This document shows positions 53,618 through 63,875 of a DNA stretch of 64,000 nucleotides, piece by piece. The stretch covers positions 2,232,001 through 2,296,000 of the forward strand of contig NZ_CP026124.1 in NCBI RefSeq assembly GCF_002902905.1, written 5' to 3'. Source of the DNA: Achromobacter sp. AONIH1. Lineage in GTDB: Bacteria; Pseudomonadota; Gammaproteobacteria; Burkholderiales; Burkholderiaceae_B. The notes beneath the pieces were generated by a model. It made no database searches. It was not told where the DNA came from and saw only the letters and a program-made list of their open reading frames with translations. The position numbers were made by a program, and so were the translations under genes. The first letter of the stretch is position 1; each line of letters opens with the position of its first letter.

Positions 53618-54574
53618 ATGGATGTCCGCCAGCTCAGATACTTCGTCGCCGTAGCCAACACGCGCAACTTCACTCGCGCCTCCGAACAGCTCCACATCGC
53701 CCAGCCCCCGCTGAGCCGGCAGATTCAACTGCTCGAAGAGGAGCTGGGCGTGCAGCTCCTGCTGCGCAACAGCCGACCGCTGCGCCTGACCGAGGCTGGA
53801 CGCAGTTTCTACGAACAAGCGCTCCAGATCATCAACCGCCTCGACCAGCTCAAGAACACCACCCGGCAGATCGGCCTCAATCAGCGCCAAACCTTGTCCA
53901 TCGGATTTGTCGCCTCCACCCTGTACGGCGGCCTGCCCATGCTGGTGCGCAAACTGCGGCAGCGCTATCCCGACGTGGACATCCAACTGGTGGAACTGAC
54001 TTCGATGCAGCAGTTCGCCGCGCTGAAGTCGGGGCGCATCGATGTGGGTTTCGGGCGCATTCGCAGCAACGACTCGTCGGTGGAACGCATCGTCCTGCGC
54101 GAAGAGCGGTTGGTCCTGGCGCTTCCGCCGGGGTCGCCACTGACCGAAGGTGACGAGCAGGTCACCCTCAAGGCCCTGGAGGGGCAGAAGCTCATCGTGT
54201 ATCCCAAGGAGCCGCGCCCGAGCTTTGCCGACCACATTCTGAGCCTGCTCAATGACCAGGCCATCCGCCCCTCAGAGATTCACGAGGTGCGCGAGATCCA
54301 GACCGCGCTGGGTCTGGTCGCTGCCGAGTCGGGGATCTGCCTCATCCCCGCCTCCGCGCGACTGCGCAACGACCTGCACTACCGCCTGATCGACGACACG
54401 CGGGCGACCTCGCCGATCATTCTGACCCACCGGATCAACGACAACGGCTGGTACATCGACGCTGTCAAGCAAGTGGTGGCCGACATGTATGCGGAAAAGC
54501 CGGCTTGGCTGGACGTGGAGCACAACATTTTTCCGAAAGCCGATTTGCCGAAGCCCACCTCCCACGGACGTTGA
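53618..54574 (+). CDS. catR: LysR-type regulator of the cat/ben genes (CatR/BenM-like)
   Basis: 318 residues. HTH 'MDVRQLRYFVAVANTRNFTRA' and 'HIAQPPLSRQIQLLEEELG'; effector domain with 'GFVASTLYGGLPMLVRKLRQRYPDV', as in CatR/BenM/CatM. Divergent from catB with the matching operator between. It likely activates catB onwards in response to cis,cis-muconate (perhaps also benzoate) and represses itself. The ribosome-binding site is weak. Which of CatR, CatM or BenM it equals cannot be decided. Confidence 0.9.
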   Translation: MDVRQLRYFVAVANTRNFTRASEQLHIAQPPLSRQIQLLEEELGVQLLLRNSRPLRLTEAGRSFYEQALQIINRLDQLKNTTRQIGLNQRQTLSIGFVASTLYGGLPMLVRKLRQRYPDVDIQLVELTSMQQFAALKSGRIDVGFGRIRSNDSSVERIVLREERLVLALPPGSPLTEGDEQVTLKALEGQKLIVYPKEPRPSFADHILSLLNDQAIRPSEIHEVREIQTALGLVAAESGICLIPASARLRNDLHYRLIDDTRATSPIILTHRINDNGWYIDAVKQVVADMYAEKPAWLDVEHNIFPKADLPKPTSHGR

Positions 54575-54870
54575 TCGCACGCCGCTGAAGGCGCGGCCCC
54601 GGCTGACAGGCGCACGCTCACCGAATGGGGGCACGTGCTAGCGATGAGCGAGCGGTCGCTGGCAAGACTGGTGCAGCGGGAAACCGGGCTGACCTTTGGC
54701 CGCTGGCGTCAGCAATTGCACCTCATGGTTGCCTTGCGGCAGCTCGCGGCGGGGCAACGGTGCAACAAGTCGCGGGCAATCTCGGCTATGACTCGGTGAC
54801 GGCCTTCATCACCATGTTCAAAAAGGCGCTGGGGCAGCCTCCGGCGCAGTATTTCGCTGCACTGCGCTAG
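54575..54870 (+). pseudogene. Truncated and frameshifted AraC-family regulator remnant
   Basis: Directly after the catR stop and in the same frame, the sequence reads ADRRTLTEWGHVLAMSERSL, then on to RQLAAG near 54757. There the frame shifts and continues as ATVQQVAGNLGYDSVTAF to ALGQPPAQYFAALR. Together these are the two HTH motifs of an AraC regulator of the type found beside MFS genes (NimR-like). The N-terminal cupin domain is missing. It is not BenR by sequence pattern. It marks an old recombination point at the end of catR. Confidence 0.78.
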
Positions 54871-55019
54871 GAGGCATCACATTGCCATGGGTCGCCTGCC
54901 ACGCTGCTGCGGATTGGATTTTCTGCAGCCGCGGAATTGAGCGGGGCCTATCCGATGCGAGCGCATTTTTCCCTTCTGCAACGGTCGGCGGCATGAACCT
55001 GACCGGCACAAACCCATCA

Positions 55020-55940
55020 TCAGATTTCATCCCACGGACCAGTGCGCCACGTGTCCACGATAAAGTCGATGAAGGCGGAAAGACGCCGGGGGGATGGTTC
55101 CCGTCGAGCGTGAACCGCACTGATCGGCGAACCTGGTTCTTCCCAGTCTGGCAGCACCCGAACCAGATGCCCGGCACGCAAATCCTCCGCGACATCCCAA
55201 CTCTCGCGCAGGGAGATACCTAGACCGGCAAGGCACCAGGAGCGCAGCGCTTCACCGTTGTCGCTGCTGAGAGGGCCGGAGACCTCCACCTCAACAGGTC
55301 GCCCCCTGCTTGCGCGCTTCAGGAGAGACCAGCGGTTCTGACGAACGCCGGGGTAGGCGAAGAGCAAACACGGATGACCAGCGAGCTCCTGGGGGTGCTC
55401 GGGCGATCCGTGGCGGCGCAGGTACTGGGCGGAAGCCACCAGAATGCGTCGGCTGGTCGCCAATCGCCGAGCGACTAACCGCGAATCTGTAAGCCGGCCC
55501 CAGCGAATGGCCAGGTCGATGTCCTCACTGTAAAGGTCCACGACATGGTCGCTGAGCTGAAGCTCGAAATTGACATGCGGGTACCGCTCCCGAAATGCCG
55601 CGATAGCCGGGGCAACATACCGACCGCCAAATGGGACGGGCGCGGTAATCCGCAACAGGCCCCGGATATCGTCTGAGCCCTGGCGCGCGATGTCGCATGC
55701 CTCATCCAGCAAAGAGAGCGCCTGTCGGGCTCGCTCGGCAACGGCCCGGCCTTCTTCCGTAATCTTCAGACGACGGGTATTGCGCTCGAAGAGGCTCGCG
55801 CCCAAGGCCTTTTCCAGACGAGCAATCTGCTTGGAGATCGTCGCTGGCGCGAGATCCAGCGCACGGGCAGAAGCCGAGAAGCTCTGGCAGTCGATCACCT
55901 TCAAAAAGACGACAAGATCATCAAGATTGCGTAGCGCCAT
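55020..55940 (-). CDS. LysR-family transcriptional regulator
   Basis: 306 residues. HTH in 'VFLKVIDCQSFSASARALDLAPATISKQIARLE'; effector domain 'LLRITAPVPFGGRYVAPAIAAF' and 'DIDLAIRWGRLTDSRLVARRL', of the CrgA/YafC-like subgroup. Divergent from the MFS gene at 56080 across 139 bases, so probably its regulator. Effector unknown. Confidence 0.9.
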   Translation of the reverse strand: MALRNLDDLVVFLKVIDCQSFSASARALDLAPATISKQIARLEKALGASLFERNTRRLKITEEGRAVAERARQALSLLDEACDIARQGSDDIRGLLRITAPVPFGGRYVAPAIAAFRERYPHVNFELQLSDHVVDLYSEDIDLAIRWGRLTDSRLVARRLATSRRILVASAQYLRRHGSPEHPQELAGHPCLLFAYPGVRQNRWSLLKRASRGRPVEVEVSGPLSSDNGEALRSWCLAGLGISLRESWDVAEDLRAGHLVRVLPDWEEPGSPISAVHARREPSPRRLSAFIDFIVDTWRTGPWDEI

Positions 55941-56079
55941 TTATTCCAATCCGCCACAAATATTGTTCCATCGTACACCTTTCGGAACGACTGGGAATCT
56001 TCCAACATGCCGGTTTCCCACGAATAGCGCTCCTTCCCACAATCGTGCGGTTGGTGCGCCTCCGCCCAGGAATGATCGA

Positions 56080-57231
56080 ATGAGCCATCGCTTGGCACTG
56101 TTGGCGCTCGCCCTTTGCGCCTTTGGAATTGGAACCACTGAATTTGCCCCGATGGGGCTGCTGTCCGAGATCGCAAGTGATTTGCATATTTCGATTCCTG
56201 TCGCAGGCTTCCTCATCAGCGCCTATGCGATTGGCGTTTTTGTCGGCGCCCCAGTTCTCACCCTCAGCGGATCGCGCCTGCCCCGAAAGGCATTCCTGCT
56301 CGGCATGATGTGCATCTTCGTGGTTGGCAATATTTTTGCCGCCTTGTCCTCGACCTACGAAATGCTGCTGTCGGCCAGGGTCATTACCGCGCTGATCCAA
56401 GGCCCGTTCCTCGGTGTTGGTGCCGTGGTGGCAGGCCGACTGGTGCCACCCGGGAAACAAGCATCCGCCATTGCCACGATGTTTGGTGGCCTCGCCCTTG
56501 CCAATGTCGTCGGCGTGCCATTTCAGACCTGGTTCGGACAAATCACTGGGTGGCGGTCCACGTTCTGGCTTACCAGTTTTATCGGCCTGGTGGCAATGGT
56601 GCTGCTATGGGCTGCCTTACCGAAGCAGCCGCGCGACGGCGCAGCAAAGATCGTCCATGAATTGACGGTTCTGCGCAGGCCGGCTGTTCTGCTTGCCCTG
56701 CTGGTCACGGTACTCAGCTCCGGCGGGATGTTCACGGTCATGACCTATATCGCGCCGATCCTCGAACATGCCGGTGGAATTCAATCGAAGGCCATTGGCC
56801 CGCTCCTGGTTTTGCTGGGGCTCGGTTTTACGCTTGGCGGATGGCTGGGGGGGCGTATTCGCGACGAGCAGGTGGATCGTAGTCTTGCCGTCATCCTCTT
56901 TTTCGCTACGGTCATCCTGGCAGTGTTTGCCTACACCATGCGCGCACCGATCGCGGCAGGTATCACCCTTTTCATCTGGGGGGTCATCTGGTTCGCAACG
57001 CTGCCTCCATTACAGACCCGCATCGTGACGCAAGCAGCCGACGCGCCTAATCTATCATCGGCAGTCAATATCGGCGCATTCAACCTCGGTAATGCGTTCG
57101 GCGCGCTGGTCGGCGGAGCCGTGATCGATGCGGGGGCTGGATACCCCTGGGTTGCGGGCGCCGGTGCGATCGCCAACGCTGCAAGCCTTCTCTTGGTCGT
57201 CCTCTCTCGCTGCGGTCCAGGTCGGCGGTGA
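56080..57231 (+). CDS. MFS transporter, DHA1 (AraJ/YdhP-like) type
   Basis: 383 residues, 12 hydrophobic segments. 'LALCAFGIGTTEFAPMGLL' and 'AYAIGVFVGAPVLTLSGSRLPRK' are typical of the AraJ-like sugar/drug efflux group; 'FQTWFGQITGWRSTFW' follows. ATG 56080 begins right at the first membrane helix. The LysR gene beside it is the likely regulator; substrate unknown. A GC-rich hairpin follows the stop. Confidence 0.87.
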   Translation: MSHRLALLALALCAFGIGTTEFAPMGLLSEIASDLHISIPVAGFLISAYAIGVFVGAPVLTLSGSRLPRKAFLLGMMCIFVVGNIFAALSSTYEMLLSARVITALIQGPFLGVGAVVAGRLVPPGKQASAIATMFGGLALANVVGVPFQTWFGQITGWRSTFWLTSFIGLVAMVLLWAALPKQPRDGAAKIVHELTVLRRPAVLLALLVTVLSSGGMFTVMTYIAPILEHAGGIQSKAIGPLLVLLGLGFTLGGWLGGRIRDEQVDRSLAVILFFATVILAVFAYTMRAPIAAGITLFIWGVIWFATLPPLQTRIVTQAADAPNLSSAVNIGAFNLGNAFGALVGGAVIDAGAGYPWVAGAGAIANAASLLLVVLSRCGPGRR

Positions 57232-57232
57232 A

Positions 57233-57253
57233 CCTCCCGGCAACACCGGGAGG
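57233..57253 (+). terminator. Hairpin after the MFS gene
   Basis: CCTCCCGG-CAACA-CCGGGAGG, a perfect 8-bp stem starting 2 bases after the MFS stop. There is no T-run after it, so it may only weakly terminate or protect the mRNA end. It lies between convergent genes. Confidence 0.45.
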
Positions 57254-57383
57254 CAATGCCAGCATGCTCTCGCCCGAGCGACATCTATTGGCAAGGCGAT
57301 GTCCTGCAGCGGACATCTTCCCGGTCAGTAGGAACGTCCGCCGAAACGGTACGGGAGGATACTTTGCCCTGCAGCCTGATAGT

Positions 57384-58421
57384 TTAGGCCGTCTCGCCAG
57401 CACGCCGCCAGCCAATCGCCGGCGCAATGTGCTCAGCGATGGTTCTGAGCAGTTTGGCGTTGTACTGCACACCGAGTTGATTGGGTACGGTCACCAACAG
57501 GGTGTCGGCCATCGCAACCGCTTCGTCCTGCGCGAGTTCACGTGCAATGGCGTCAGGCGCACCGACATAGGTTTTTCCGAAACGGCTGAGAAAGCCATCG
57601 ATGTAGCCGACCTGGTCTTGACTGTTGCGCCCGGCACCTGCTCCAAAATACTGCCGATCGACGTCGTCCACGATGGGCAATACCGACCGCGATACCGACA
57701 CCCTCGGTTGTCGGCCCCAGCCGGCCTCCGCGAACGCCTGGCGATAAAGCCTGATCTGTTCGGCCTGCAGCTCGCTGAAGGACAGCCCCGTCTCTTCCGT
57801 CAACAAGGTGGAACTCATCAGGTTCATGCCCTTCTGTGCCGCCCAGACCGCGGTTTGGCGAGTCCCCGCGCCCCACCAGATACGCTGCGTAAGGGTTGGC
57901 GACTGAGGCTGAATGGAGAGCCGTCCCGGGTTGCCCGTCATCTCCGGGTTTGCATCGACGACATCGGCGCCGGTGACAGCATGGAGAAACACATCGGTCT
58001 TGCTGCGGGCCATCTCGGCGCTGCGTGGATCGGCACTCGATGGATAGCCAAACGCTTCCCAGCCTCTCAGTGCAGGTTCGGGCGATCCTCGACTGATCCC
58101 GAGTTGGAGACGCCCGTTCGAGATCAAGTCGGTTACAGCCGCTTCCTCTGCCAGGTAGAGCGGGTTCTCGTAACGCATGTCGATAACACCCGTCCCGAAT
58201 TCAATCCGCTTTGTTCGAGCCGCAATGGCCGAAAGCAGTGGAAACGGCGAAGCCAGTTGTTGGGCAAAGTGATGGACGCGCACATAGGCTCCATCGATGC
58301 CAATCTCCTCGGCTGCAACAGCCAGGTCGATAGTCTGCAACAAGGCATCCTGGGCGGTCAGCGTCTGCGATCCTCTCGCATTTTGCCAATGACCGAAGGA
58401 CAGAAATCCGATTTTCTTCAC
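57384..58421 (-). CDS. LLM-class flavin-dependent oxidoreductase
   Basis: 345 residues, luciferase-like monooxygenase fold. 'KKIGFLSFGHWQ' at the N-terminus, 'GAYVRVHHFAQQLASPFPLLSAIAARTKRIEFGTGVIDMRYENP' is the usual flavin-binding pattern, and 'DLISNGRLQLGISRGSPEP' follows. Start GTG 58421 with CCGGAG upstream. It uses reduced FMN/F420-type cofactor on an unknown substrate. It lies alone between two opposite or unrelated units. Confidence 0.88.
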   Translation of the reverse strand: MKKIGFLSFGHWQNARGSQTLTAQDALLQTIDLAVAAEEIGIDGAYVRVHHFAQQLASPFPLLSAIAARTKRIEFGTGVIDMRYENPLYLAEEAAVTDLISNGRLQLGISRGSPEPALRGWEAFGYPSSADPRSAEMARSKTDVFLHAVTGADVVDANPEMTGNPGRLSIQPQSPTLTQRIWWGAGTRQTAVWAAQKGMNLMSSTLLTEETGLSFSELQAEQIRLYRQAFAEAGWGRQPRVSVSRSVLPIVDDVDRQYFGAGAGRNSQDQVGYIDGFLSRFGKTYVGAPDAIARELAQDEAVAMADTLLVTVPNQLGVQYNAKLLRTIAEHIAPAIGWRRAGETA

Positions 58422-58567
58422 TTGTTTGCTCCGGGAGTGTCTGCCGACGGCGGCGTCTCTCCAACGCCGCCGTTGGCCTCTATATGGCGTCGCGAAACCG
58501 TCCCATCCTCGACCAGGCAGGTCCGCTCCGCGTTTGCTCGGGCGCCTGTCTAAAGCGCGCCTGCACC

Positions 58568-59527
58568 TTAGCCAAGCCGCTTGCGCAGGAATTCGCCTGC
58601 CCGCTCGAATGCCTGCACGGCGGCAGGCAGCACGCCCGCCATCTCGATGAAACCGTGCACCATGCCCGGCACCTCGACATAGTCCACCTCGACCCCAGCC
58701 TTCTGCAATGCGTCTCGGTAGTGCCGTCCATCGTCGCGCAGCACGTCGCACTCGCCGGCAAAGATCAAGGCCGGGGGCAGCCCGTGAAAATCCGACGCCC
58801 TCAGCGGCGACAGCCTCGGATCGGTGGTGTCGAAGTCGCGCACGAAGGGATCAGACAGGGCATGCATGGCGGCCAGCGTCAGCGGCGGCACGTTGCCGTT
58901 CTCGAACCGAGACGAGAACCCCTCGGCGGTCGGCGACAGGTCGGTGGCGGGATAGAACAGCACCTGGGCACGCAACGGCACCTCGCCGCGCAACTGCTGG
59001 GTCGCGACGGCGGAGAGGCTGCCGCCGGCACTGTCGCCTGCGACGGCCAATCGCTGCGGGTCCAGGCCTAGTTCGCCGGCATGTCGGAACAGCCAGCGCA
59101 CTGCGGCCACCACATCGTCGGGCCCTGCCGGCGCGGGGTGTTCCGGTGCCAGCCGGTAGCCGACCGAGACGACCGCATGGCCACTGGTATGAACCAGCCG
59201 ACGGCAGACCTTGTCGTGGGTGTCGATGTCGCCGATCGACCAGCCGCCGCCATGCAGGTAGATCGTCGCTGCGCGGGCGGCGTCGTCGTGATCCGGCAGG
59301 TACAACCGCAACGGAATCGGCCCCAACGGCCCTTCGGCCTGCGCCTCGCGCACGCTGCCTACCGGCAGGGGCTCGCCACCGAGGTTGGCGCTGATCTGCC
59401 TGTAAGCCTCGCGCATCTGCGGAATTGGCAACGATTCGAGCGCCGGTGCATTGTTTGCGGCCATCGCTTCCATCACCCGAAGCACCTCAGGCGCCAGTCG
59501 GGCCGGATCGAAAGGTTGTGCTTGCAT
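58568..59527 (-). CDS. Alpha/beta hydrolase, hormone-sensitive-lipase type esterase
   Basis: 319 residues. Oxyanion motif H-G-G-G in 'IYLHGGGWSIGD', nucleophile in 'GDSAGGSLSAV', acid in 'FAGECDVLRDDG' and histidine in 'VPGMVHGFIEM': a complete HSL-family (family IV) triad. ATG 59527 has AAGGAG 9 bases upstream; a TTG three codons earlier is possible. Substrate unknown, probably short-chain or aromatic esters. It is transcribed in the same direction as the QorB-like gene, 75 bases after it. Confidence 0.9.
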   Translation of the reverse strand: MQAQPFDPARLAPEVLRVMEAMAANNAPALESLPIPQMREAYRQISANLGGEPLPVGSVREAQAEGPLGPIPLRLYLPDHDDAARAATIYLHGGGWSIGDIDTHDKVCRRLVHTSGHAVVSVGYRLAPEHPAPAGPDDVVAAVRWLFRHAGELGLDPQRLAVAGDSAGGSLSAVATQQLRGEVPLRAQVLFYPATDLSPTAEGFSSRFENGNVPPLTLAAMHALSDPFVRDFDTTDPRLSPLRASDFHGLPPALIFAGECDVLRDDGRHYRDALQKAGVEVDYVEVPGMVHGFIEMAGVLPAAVQAFERAGEFLRKRLG

Positions 59528-59602
59528 GTCGGTCAACTCCTTTTCACTGCATCGGGAAAGAGGGCGCCCCGGGAGGCGCCACTTTGCTGGTAGGTGACGA
59601 GG

Positions 59603-60454
<852 letters not shown>

Positions 60455-60528
60455 GGGTGTCACTCCTTGGTGAATGAGGGGGTTGAAGAAAATATGGCCA
60501 TGAGCAACTATAAAAGTTAAAATTACTT

Positions 60529-60542
60529 TTCGTAAGTACGAA
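60529..60542. promoter_or_regulatory. Palindrome in the qorB/hxlR divergent promoter
   Basis: TTCGT-AAGT-ACGAA, a perfect 5-base arm dyad in an AT-rich gap of about 100 bases, 16 bases before the HxlR gene. Its outer sequence (ACTT ... AAGT) adds weaker symmetry. A likely HxlR operator for both genes. Confidence 0.6.
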
Positions 60543-60557
60543 CAAAAAGGTAAGTGT

Positions 60558-60977
60558 ATGGTCGGCGCCTCACGATCGAAGCCAAGGAACACACCCCCGG
60601 CGACGCCGTTGTCGGAAAAGCTAAGGCGTGGCGACGTGCTGACGCCGCTATGCCCTTCCCGCGAAATCCTGAACCACTTGACCAGCCGCTGGGGAGTTCT
60701 GGTCCTGATCGCACTGCTGGCTGGCACACAGCGTTTCAGCCAACTGCGCCGCAAGATCGGCGGCGTGAGCGAACGGATGCTTGCGCAAACGCTTCAACTC
60801 CTGGAAAGCGATGGCATGGTCGAGCGCCACGCCTACGAGGTCGTGCCGCCCCACGTCGAATACGCGCTGACGCCCCTGGGCAAAGAAGCGGCAGCACGGG
60901 TGCGCGAGCTGGCGGATTGGGTGGAAGCTCATTACGGCGAGGTATTGAGCCATCGCGAAGCGATCGCGCCGCAATAG
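60558..60977 (+). CDS. HxlR-family regulator (QorR/YtfH-like)
   Basis: 139 residues. 'CPSREILNHLTSRWGVLVLIALL' gives the conserved redox-type cysteine at the start of the winged helix; 'RFSQLRRKIGGVSERMLAQTLQLLESDGMVERHAYEVVPPHVEYALT' is the standard HxlR wing. Probably senses electrophiles through the cysteine and represses the divergent quinone reductase gene. Confidence 0.9.
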   Translation: MVGASRSKPRNTPPATPLSEKLRRGDVLTPLCPSREILNHLTSRWGVLVLIALLAGTQRFSQLRRKIGGVSERMLAQTLQLLESDGMVERHAYEVVPPHVEYALTPLGKEAAARVRELADWVEAHYGEVLSHREAIAPQ

Positions 60978-61001
60978 CGCCAGCCACAGCCGGACAAGCA
61001 T

Positions 61002-62207
61002 TCAGGCCAAGGTATTGCCTTGTTGAGCACATCGCTGTTCCGTCAACCAGTACATCAAGGCCATCGCCGGCAGAGCCATCCCGAGGACGGACGTCCACAT
61101 CCATCCGCCGCGGACATAGACCGAGGCGCCCAACGCCGAGCCGACTGCGCCGCCCAAGAAGAAGGTGGCCATGTACAGTCCGTTGAGCCGGGATCGCACT
61201 TGCGCACCCAGCGCATAAATCGCGCGCTGTCCCAAGGTCAGGTTGGCCGCGACGCCGAAATCCAGGAGGATGGCGGCCACGACGAGTAGCCCGAGCGCCG
61301 CATGCGAGCCGTTCTGCGCCAAGTCGGTCAGCGCGAACGCCAGCAGCACAAGCCCCATCGCCAGCGCGGTGGCCAGATAGCCGTGACCCCGGTCGGCGAT
61401 GCGCCCGGCAAGGGGCGTCGCAACCGCACCGGCAGCACCCGCCAACGCGAACAGGCCAATGCCGCCCTGCGACAGCCCGAAGGCGGGACTCGCCAGCAAT
61501 AGCGGGACCGTCGTCCAGAACGCGCTGAAGGCAGCGAACAACGCAGCATGGTAGAGCGCACGGCGGCGTAGCACGGGCGTATCGACCACCAGCCGCCCCA
61601 TCGAGGCCAGCAAGGCGCCATAAGCCAGTTCGCTCTCCGGCTGGCGCGGCGGCAACACCCGGGCCAACACCGCAATCAAGCCGACCATCAGAGCAGCCGA
61701 CAGCAGAAACACGACCGGCCATGTCGATAGCTGAGTGACGAAGCCTGCGACAGGACGGGCCAGCATGATGCCCAGCATCAGTCCACTCATCACATTGCCG
61801 ACTACTCGGCCCCTCGACGCTGCTGGCGCCATATGTGCGGCGTAGGGCACGAGCACCTGCACCGCAACCGTGCCCAGGCCGATGCCGAGCGTCGCCAGCA
61901 GAAACAAGGTGGCATGCCGCGCCAGGCTGGCGGCCGTGAGTGCCACGGCCGCCAGCCCCAGCAGCGCAAGGACCAAGCTGCGATTCTCAACGCGGTCGCC
62001 CAGCGGCACGAGGAACAGCAGCCCCAGCCCGTAGCCGAGCTGGGTCAGGGTCACGGTCAGCCCCGCTATCTGCGGGCTTAGGCCTAGGGAGGCGCTGATG
62101 GGGCCTGCCAGGGGTTGGACGTAATAGAGATTGGCCGCAGTCAGGCCACAGGCGGTGGCCAGCACCAACGGTAGCCGCGCCGGCGCGCCAACCGAGGCGC
62201 CGCTCAT
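61002..62207 (-). CDS. MFS transporter, DHA1-like
   Basis: 401 residues, 12 hydrophobic segments. 'ACGLTAANLYYVQPLAGPISASLGLS' and 'GLLFLVPLGDRVENRSLVL' are typical of a well-spread proteobacterial efflux group. Its start overlaps the end of the dehydrogenase gene by 4 bases. It is the last gene of a TetR-dehydrogenase-MFS series. Substrate unknown. Confidence 0.87.
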   Translation of the reverse strand: MSGASVGAPARLPLVLATACGLTAANLYYVQPLAGPISASLGLSPQIAGLTVTLTQLGYGLGLLFLVPLGDRVENRSLVLALLGLAAVALTAASLARHATLFLLATLGIGLGTVAVQVLVPYAAHMAPAASRGRVVGNVMSGLMLGIMLARPVAGFVTQLSTWPVVFLLSAALMVGLIAVLARVLPPRQPESELAYGALLASMGRLVVDTPVLRRRALYHAALFAAFSAFWTTVPLLLASPAFGLSQGGIGLFALAGAAGAVATPLAGRIADRGHGYLATALAMGLVLLAFALTDLAQNGSHAALGLLVVAAILLDFGVAANLTLGQRAIYALGAQVRSRLNGLYMATFFLGGAVGSALGASVYVRGGWMWTSVLGMALPAMALMYWLTEQRCAQQGNTLA

Positions 62208-63082
62208 GATTGCCCGGCGCGTCGAGCGCTGGTGCGCGACAGGGCAGCCCAGTCCAGTTGGCCTTCATCGTGCGCCAAGCTCTCGATATGGGCGTCGCGC
62301 AGCACGCTGGCCAGATGCAGCGGCACATTCACCTGTTCGGCCGCCGCCATCGCCAGCTTCACGTCCTTCAAACCCAGCGCCAGCTTGAAACCCGCCGGCT
62401 CGAAGCGGTCAGCGGCTATGGCCTGCCCGTAACCCTTGTAGACGGGCGAGGAGAACATCGTGGACGTGACCAGGTTCAGGAACTCCCCCTTGTCGATGCC
62501 GTGGCCGCGCACAAGGGCGACCGCTTCGCTCATGGCACCGATGGCGGTGGCAATCATGAAGTTTGCGGCCAGCTTGGCTGCATTGGCCTGTTCGGGTTTA
62601 TCGCCCAGATTCCAGGTCTTCTGACCAAGCACGTCGAACAGCGGCTGCACGCGGACCAGCGCCGGCGTCTCGCCCGCCGCCAGGATGTTGAGCTGCCCAG
62701 CTTCTGCGACGTTCCCCCGTCCGAGCACAGGTGCGGCGACATAGCCCACGCCACGCGCCCGGTGCAGATCCGCCAGTTCGACAGCCAACTCGACCGACAC
62801 CGTGGCCATGTTGACATGTATCGCGCCCGGCCTCAGCGCAGCCAGGACCTTTCCGTCCAGCACCGTCTCGCGCGTGGCGGCGTCATCGGCCAGCATCGAT
62901 ATCAACACATCAGCATCGGCTGCGGCCTCGCCAGGTGTGGCTGCAGAGAGTCCGCCGAGGGCGGCCAACTTCGATGCAGGCTGCGACGAGCGGTTCCAAC
63001 CGCGCACGGTATAGCCGGCCTTGAGCAAATTGGAGGCCATCGGCAATCCCATCGTACCGAGGCCAAGAAAGGCGATCTGCAT
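62204..63082 (-). CDS. NAD(P)-dependent beta-hydroxyacid dehydrogenase
   Basis: 292 residues. N-terminal Rossmann 'IAFLGLGTMGLPMASNLLKAG', substrate-binding 'APVLGRGNVAEAGQLNILAAG' and catalytic lysine region 'NAAKLAANFMIATAIGAMSEA', as in 3-hydroxyisobutyrate dehydrogenase/glyoxylate reductase relatives. ATG 63082 has AAGGAGTG upstream; a longer start would run into the operator region. Likely controlled by the TetR gene 54 bases before it. Confidence 0.9.
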   Translation of the reverse strand: MQIAFLGLGTMGLPMASNLLKAGYTVRGWNRSSQPASKLAALGGLSAATPGEAAADADVLISMLADDAATRETVLDGKVLAALRPGAIHVNMATVSVELAVELADLHRARGVGYVAAPVLGRGNVAEAGQLNILAAGETPALVRVQPLFDVLGQKTWNLGDKPEQANAAKLAANFMIATAIGAMSEAVALVRGHGIDKGEFLNLVTSTMFSSPVYKGYGQAIAADRFEPAGFKLALGLKDVKLAMAAAEQVNVPLHLASVLRDAHIESLAHDEGQLDWAALSRTSARRAGQS

Positions 63083-63103
63083 GTCCACACTCCTTGATTT
63101 AAT

Positions 63104-63119
63104 GGAAACGATCATTTCC
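63104..63119. promoter_or_regulatory. Palindrome before the dehydrogenase gene (TetR operator candidate)
   Basis: GGAAACGATCATTTCC is a 16-base dyad with one mismatched pair, 21 bases upstream of the dehydrogenase ATG, between it and the TetR gene. Typical place and size of a TetR operator. Confidence 0.55.
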
Positions 63120-63136
63120 TAAATAGATAAAAAAAA

Positions 63137-63760
63137 TCAACTCAATGCCGCTAACGCAACATCAACCACGGCCTGCATCTCCTCACGACTACGGCCGGTC
63201 TTGCCAACAACCCGCATGCCTTGGGTCAGGCAGAGCAGCATCCGCGCTGCCGCCACAGGATCAATGCGAGCGGGGATCGATCCGTCCTCCTGCCCCTGGC
63301 GGACGAGGTCAGCCACCATGGCTTCATTGCGCGCCAATGCCGCTGCGATGTGACCGGCCACGGTCTTGTCAAACGCCGACAGCTCCACCGCGCTGCCCAC
63401 GACCAGGCAGCCCCGCCGGCCCACCGCGCCCTGGGAAGACTCGACATAGAACGTCAGCAAGCCGCGCAAGCGTTCCAAGCCCGTGCCGCCATCGCCCATG
63501 GCCAGACGCATCTTCTCGGTGCGTCTGCTGCGGTAGCGCTCGAACGCGGCCAGGAAGAGCGACTGCTTGTCCTTGAAAGCCTTGTAGAGGCTGCCCTGGG
63601 CAAGATGCATGGCTCGGGTCAGGTCGCTGATGGAGGCGCCGTGGTAACCCCGTTCGCTGAACACATGCACGGCACGATCCAGCGCCTGATCGACGCTGAA
63701 TTCACGTGGGCGGCCCCTGCTGCGAGCAGTGGTGGGTTCAGGTCTTCTGGATATTGGCAT
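63137..63760 (-). CDS. TetR-family regulator
   Basis: 207 residues. HTH 'ALDRAVHVFSERGYHGASISDLTRAMHLAQGSLYKAFKDKQSLF' is standard TetR; a C-terminal all-helical ligand domain has 'GRRGCLVVGSAVELSAFD', as in TetR_C_16/AcrR-like proteins controlling redox or efflux genes. Same strand as the dehydrogenase and MFS genes, which it likely represses. Ligand unknown. Confidence 0.9.
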   Translation of the reverse strand: MPISRRPEPTTARSRGRPREFSVDQALDRAVHVFSERGYHGASISDLTRAMHLAQGSLYKAFKDKQSLFLAAFERYRSRRTEKMRLAMGDGGTGLERLRGLLTFYVESSQGAVGRRGCLVVGSAVELSAFDKTVAGHIAAALARNEAMVADLVRQGQEDGSIPARIDPVAAARMLLCLTQGMRVVGKTGRSREEMQAVVDVALAALS

Positions 63761-63875
63761 GCTGTGGCAGTGGCGCGCAATTCGGAATCAATCGATTTCC
63801 AATATAGCACCTATCAGCCATATGATGCAGGACGTTGCGCGCACCAGCGCGCGCGAAAGCGGAACCGACCACCAC

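Noticed and set aside
54575..54870. BenR-type (AraC/XylS) activator for benABCD
   Set aside because: The remnant is frameshifted, lacks the N-terminal domain, and its HTH pattern is that of regulators beside MFS genes rather than XylS/BenR.
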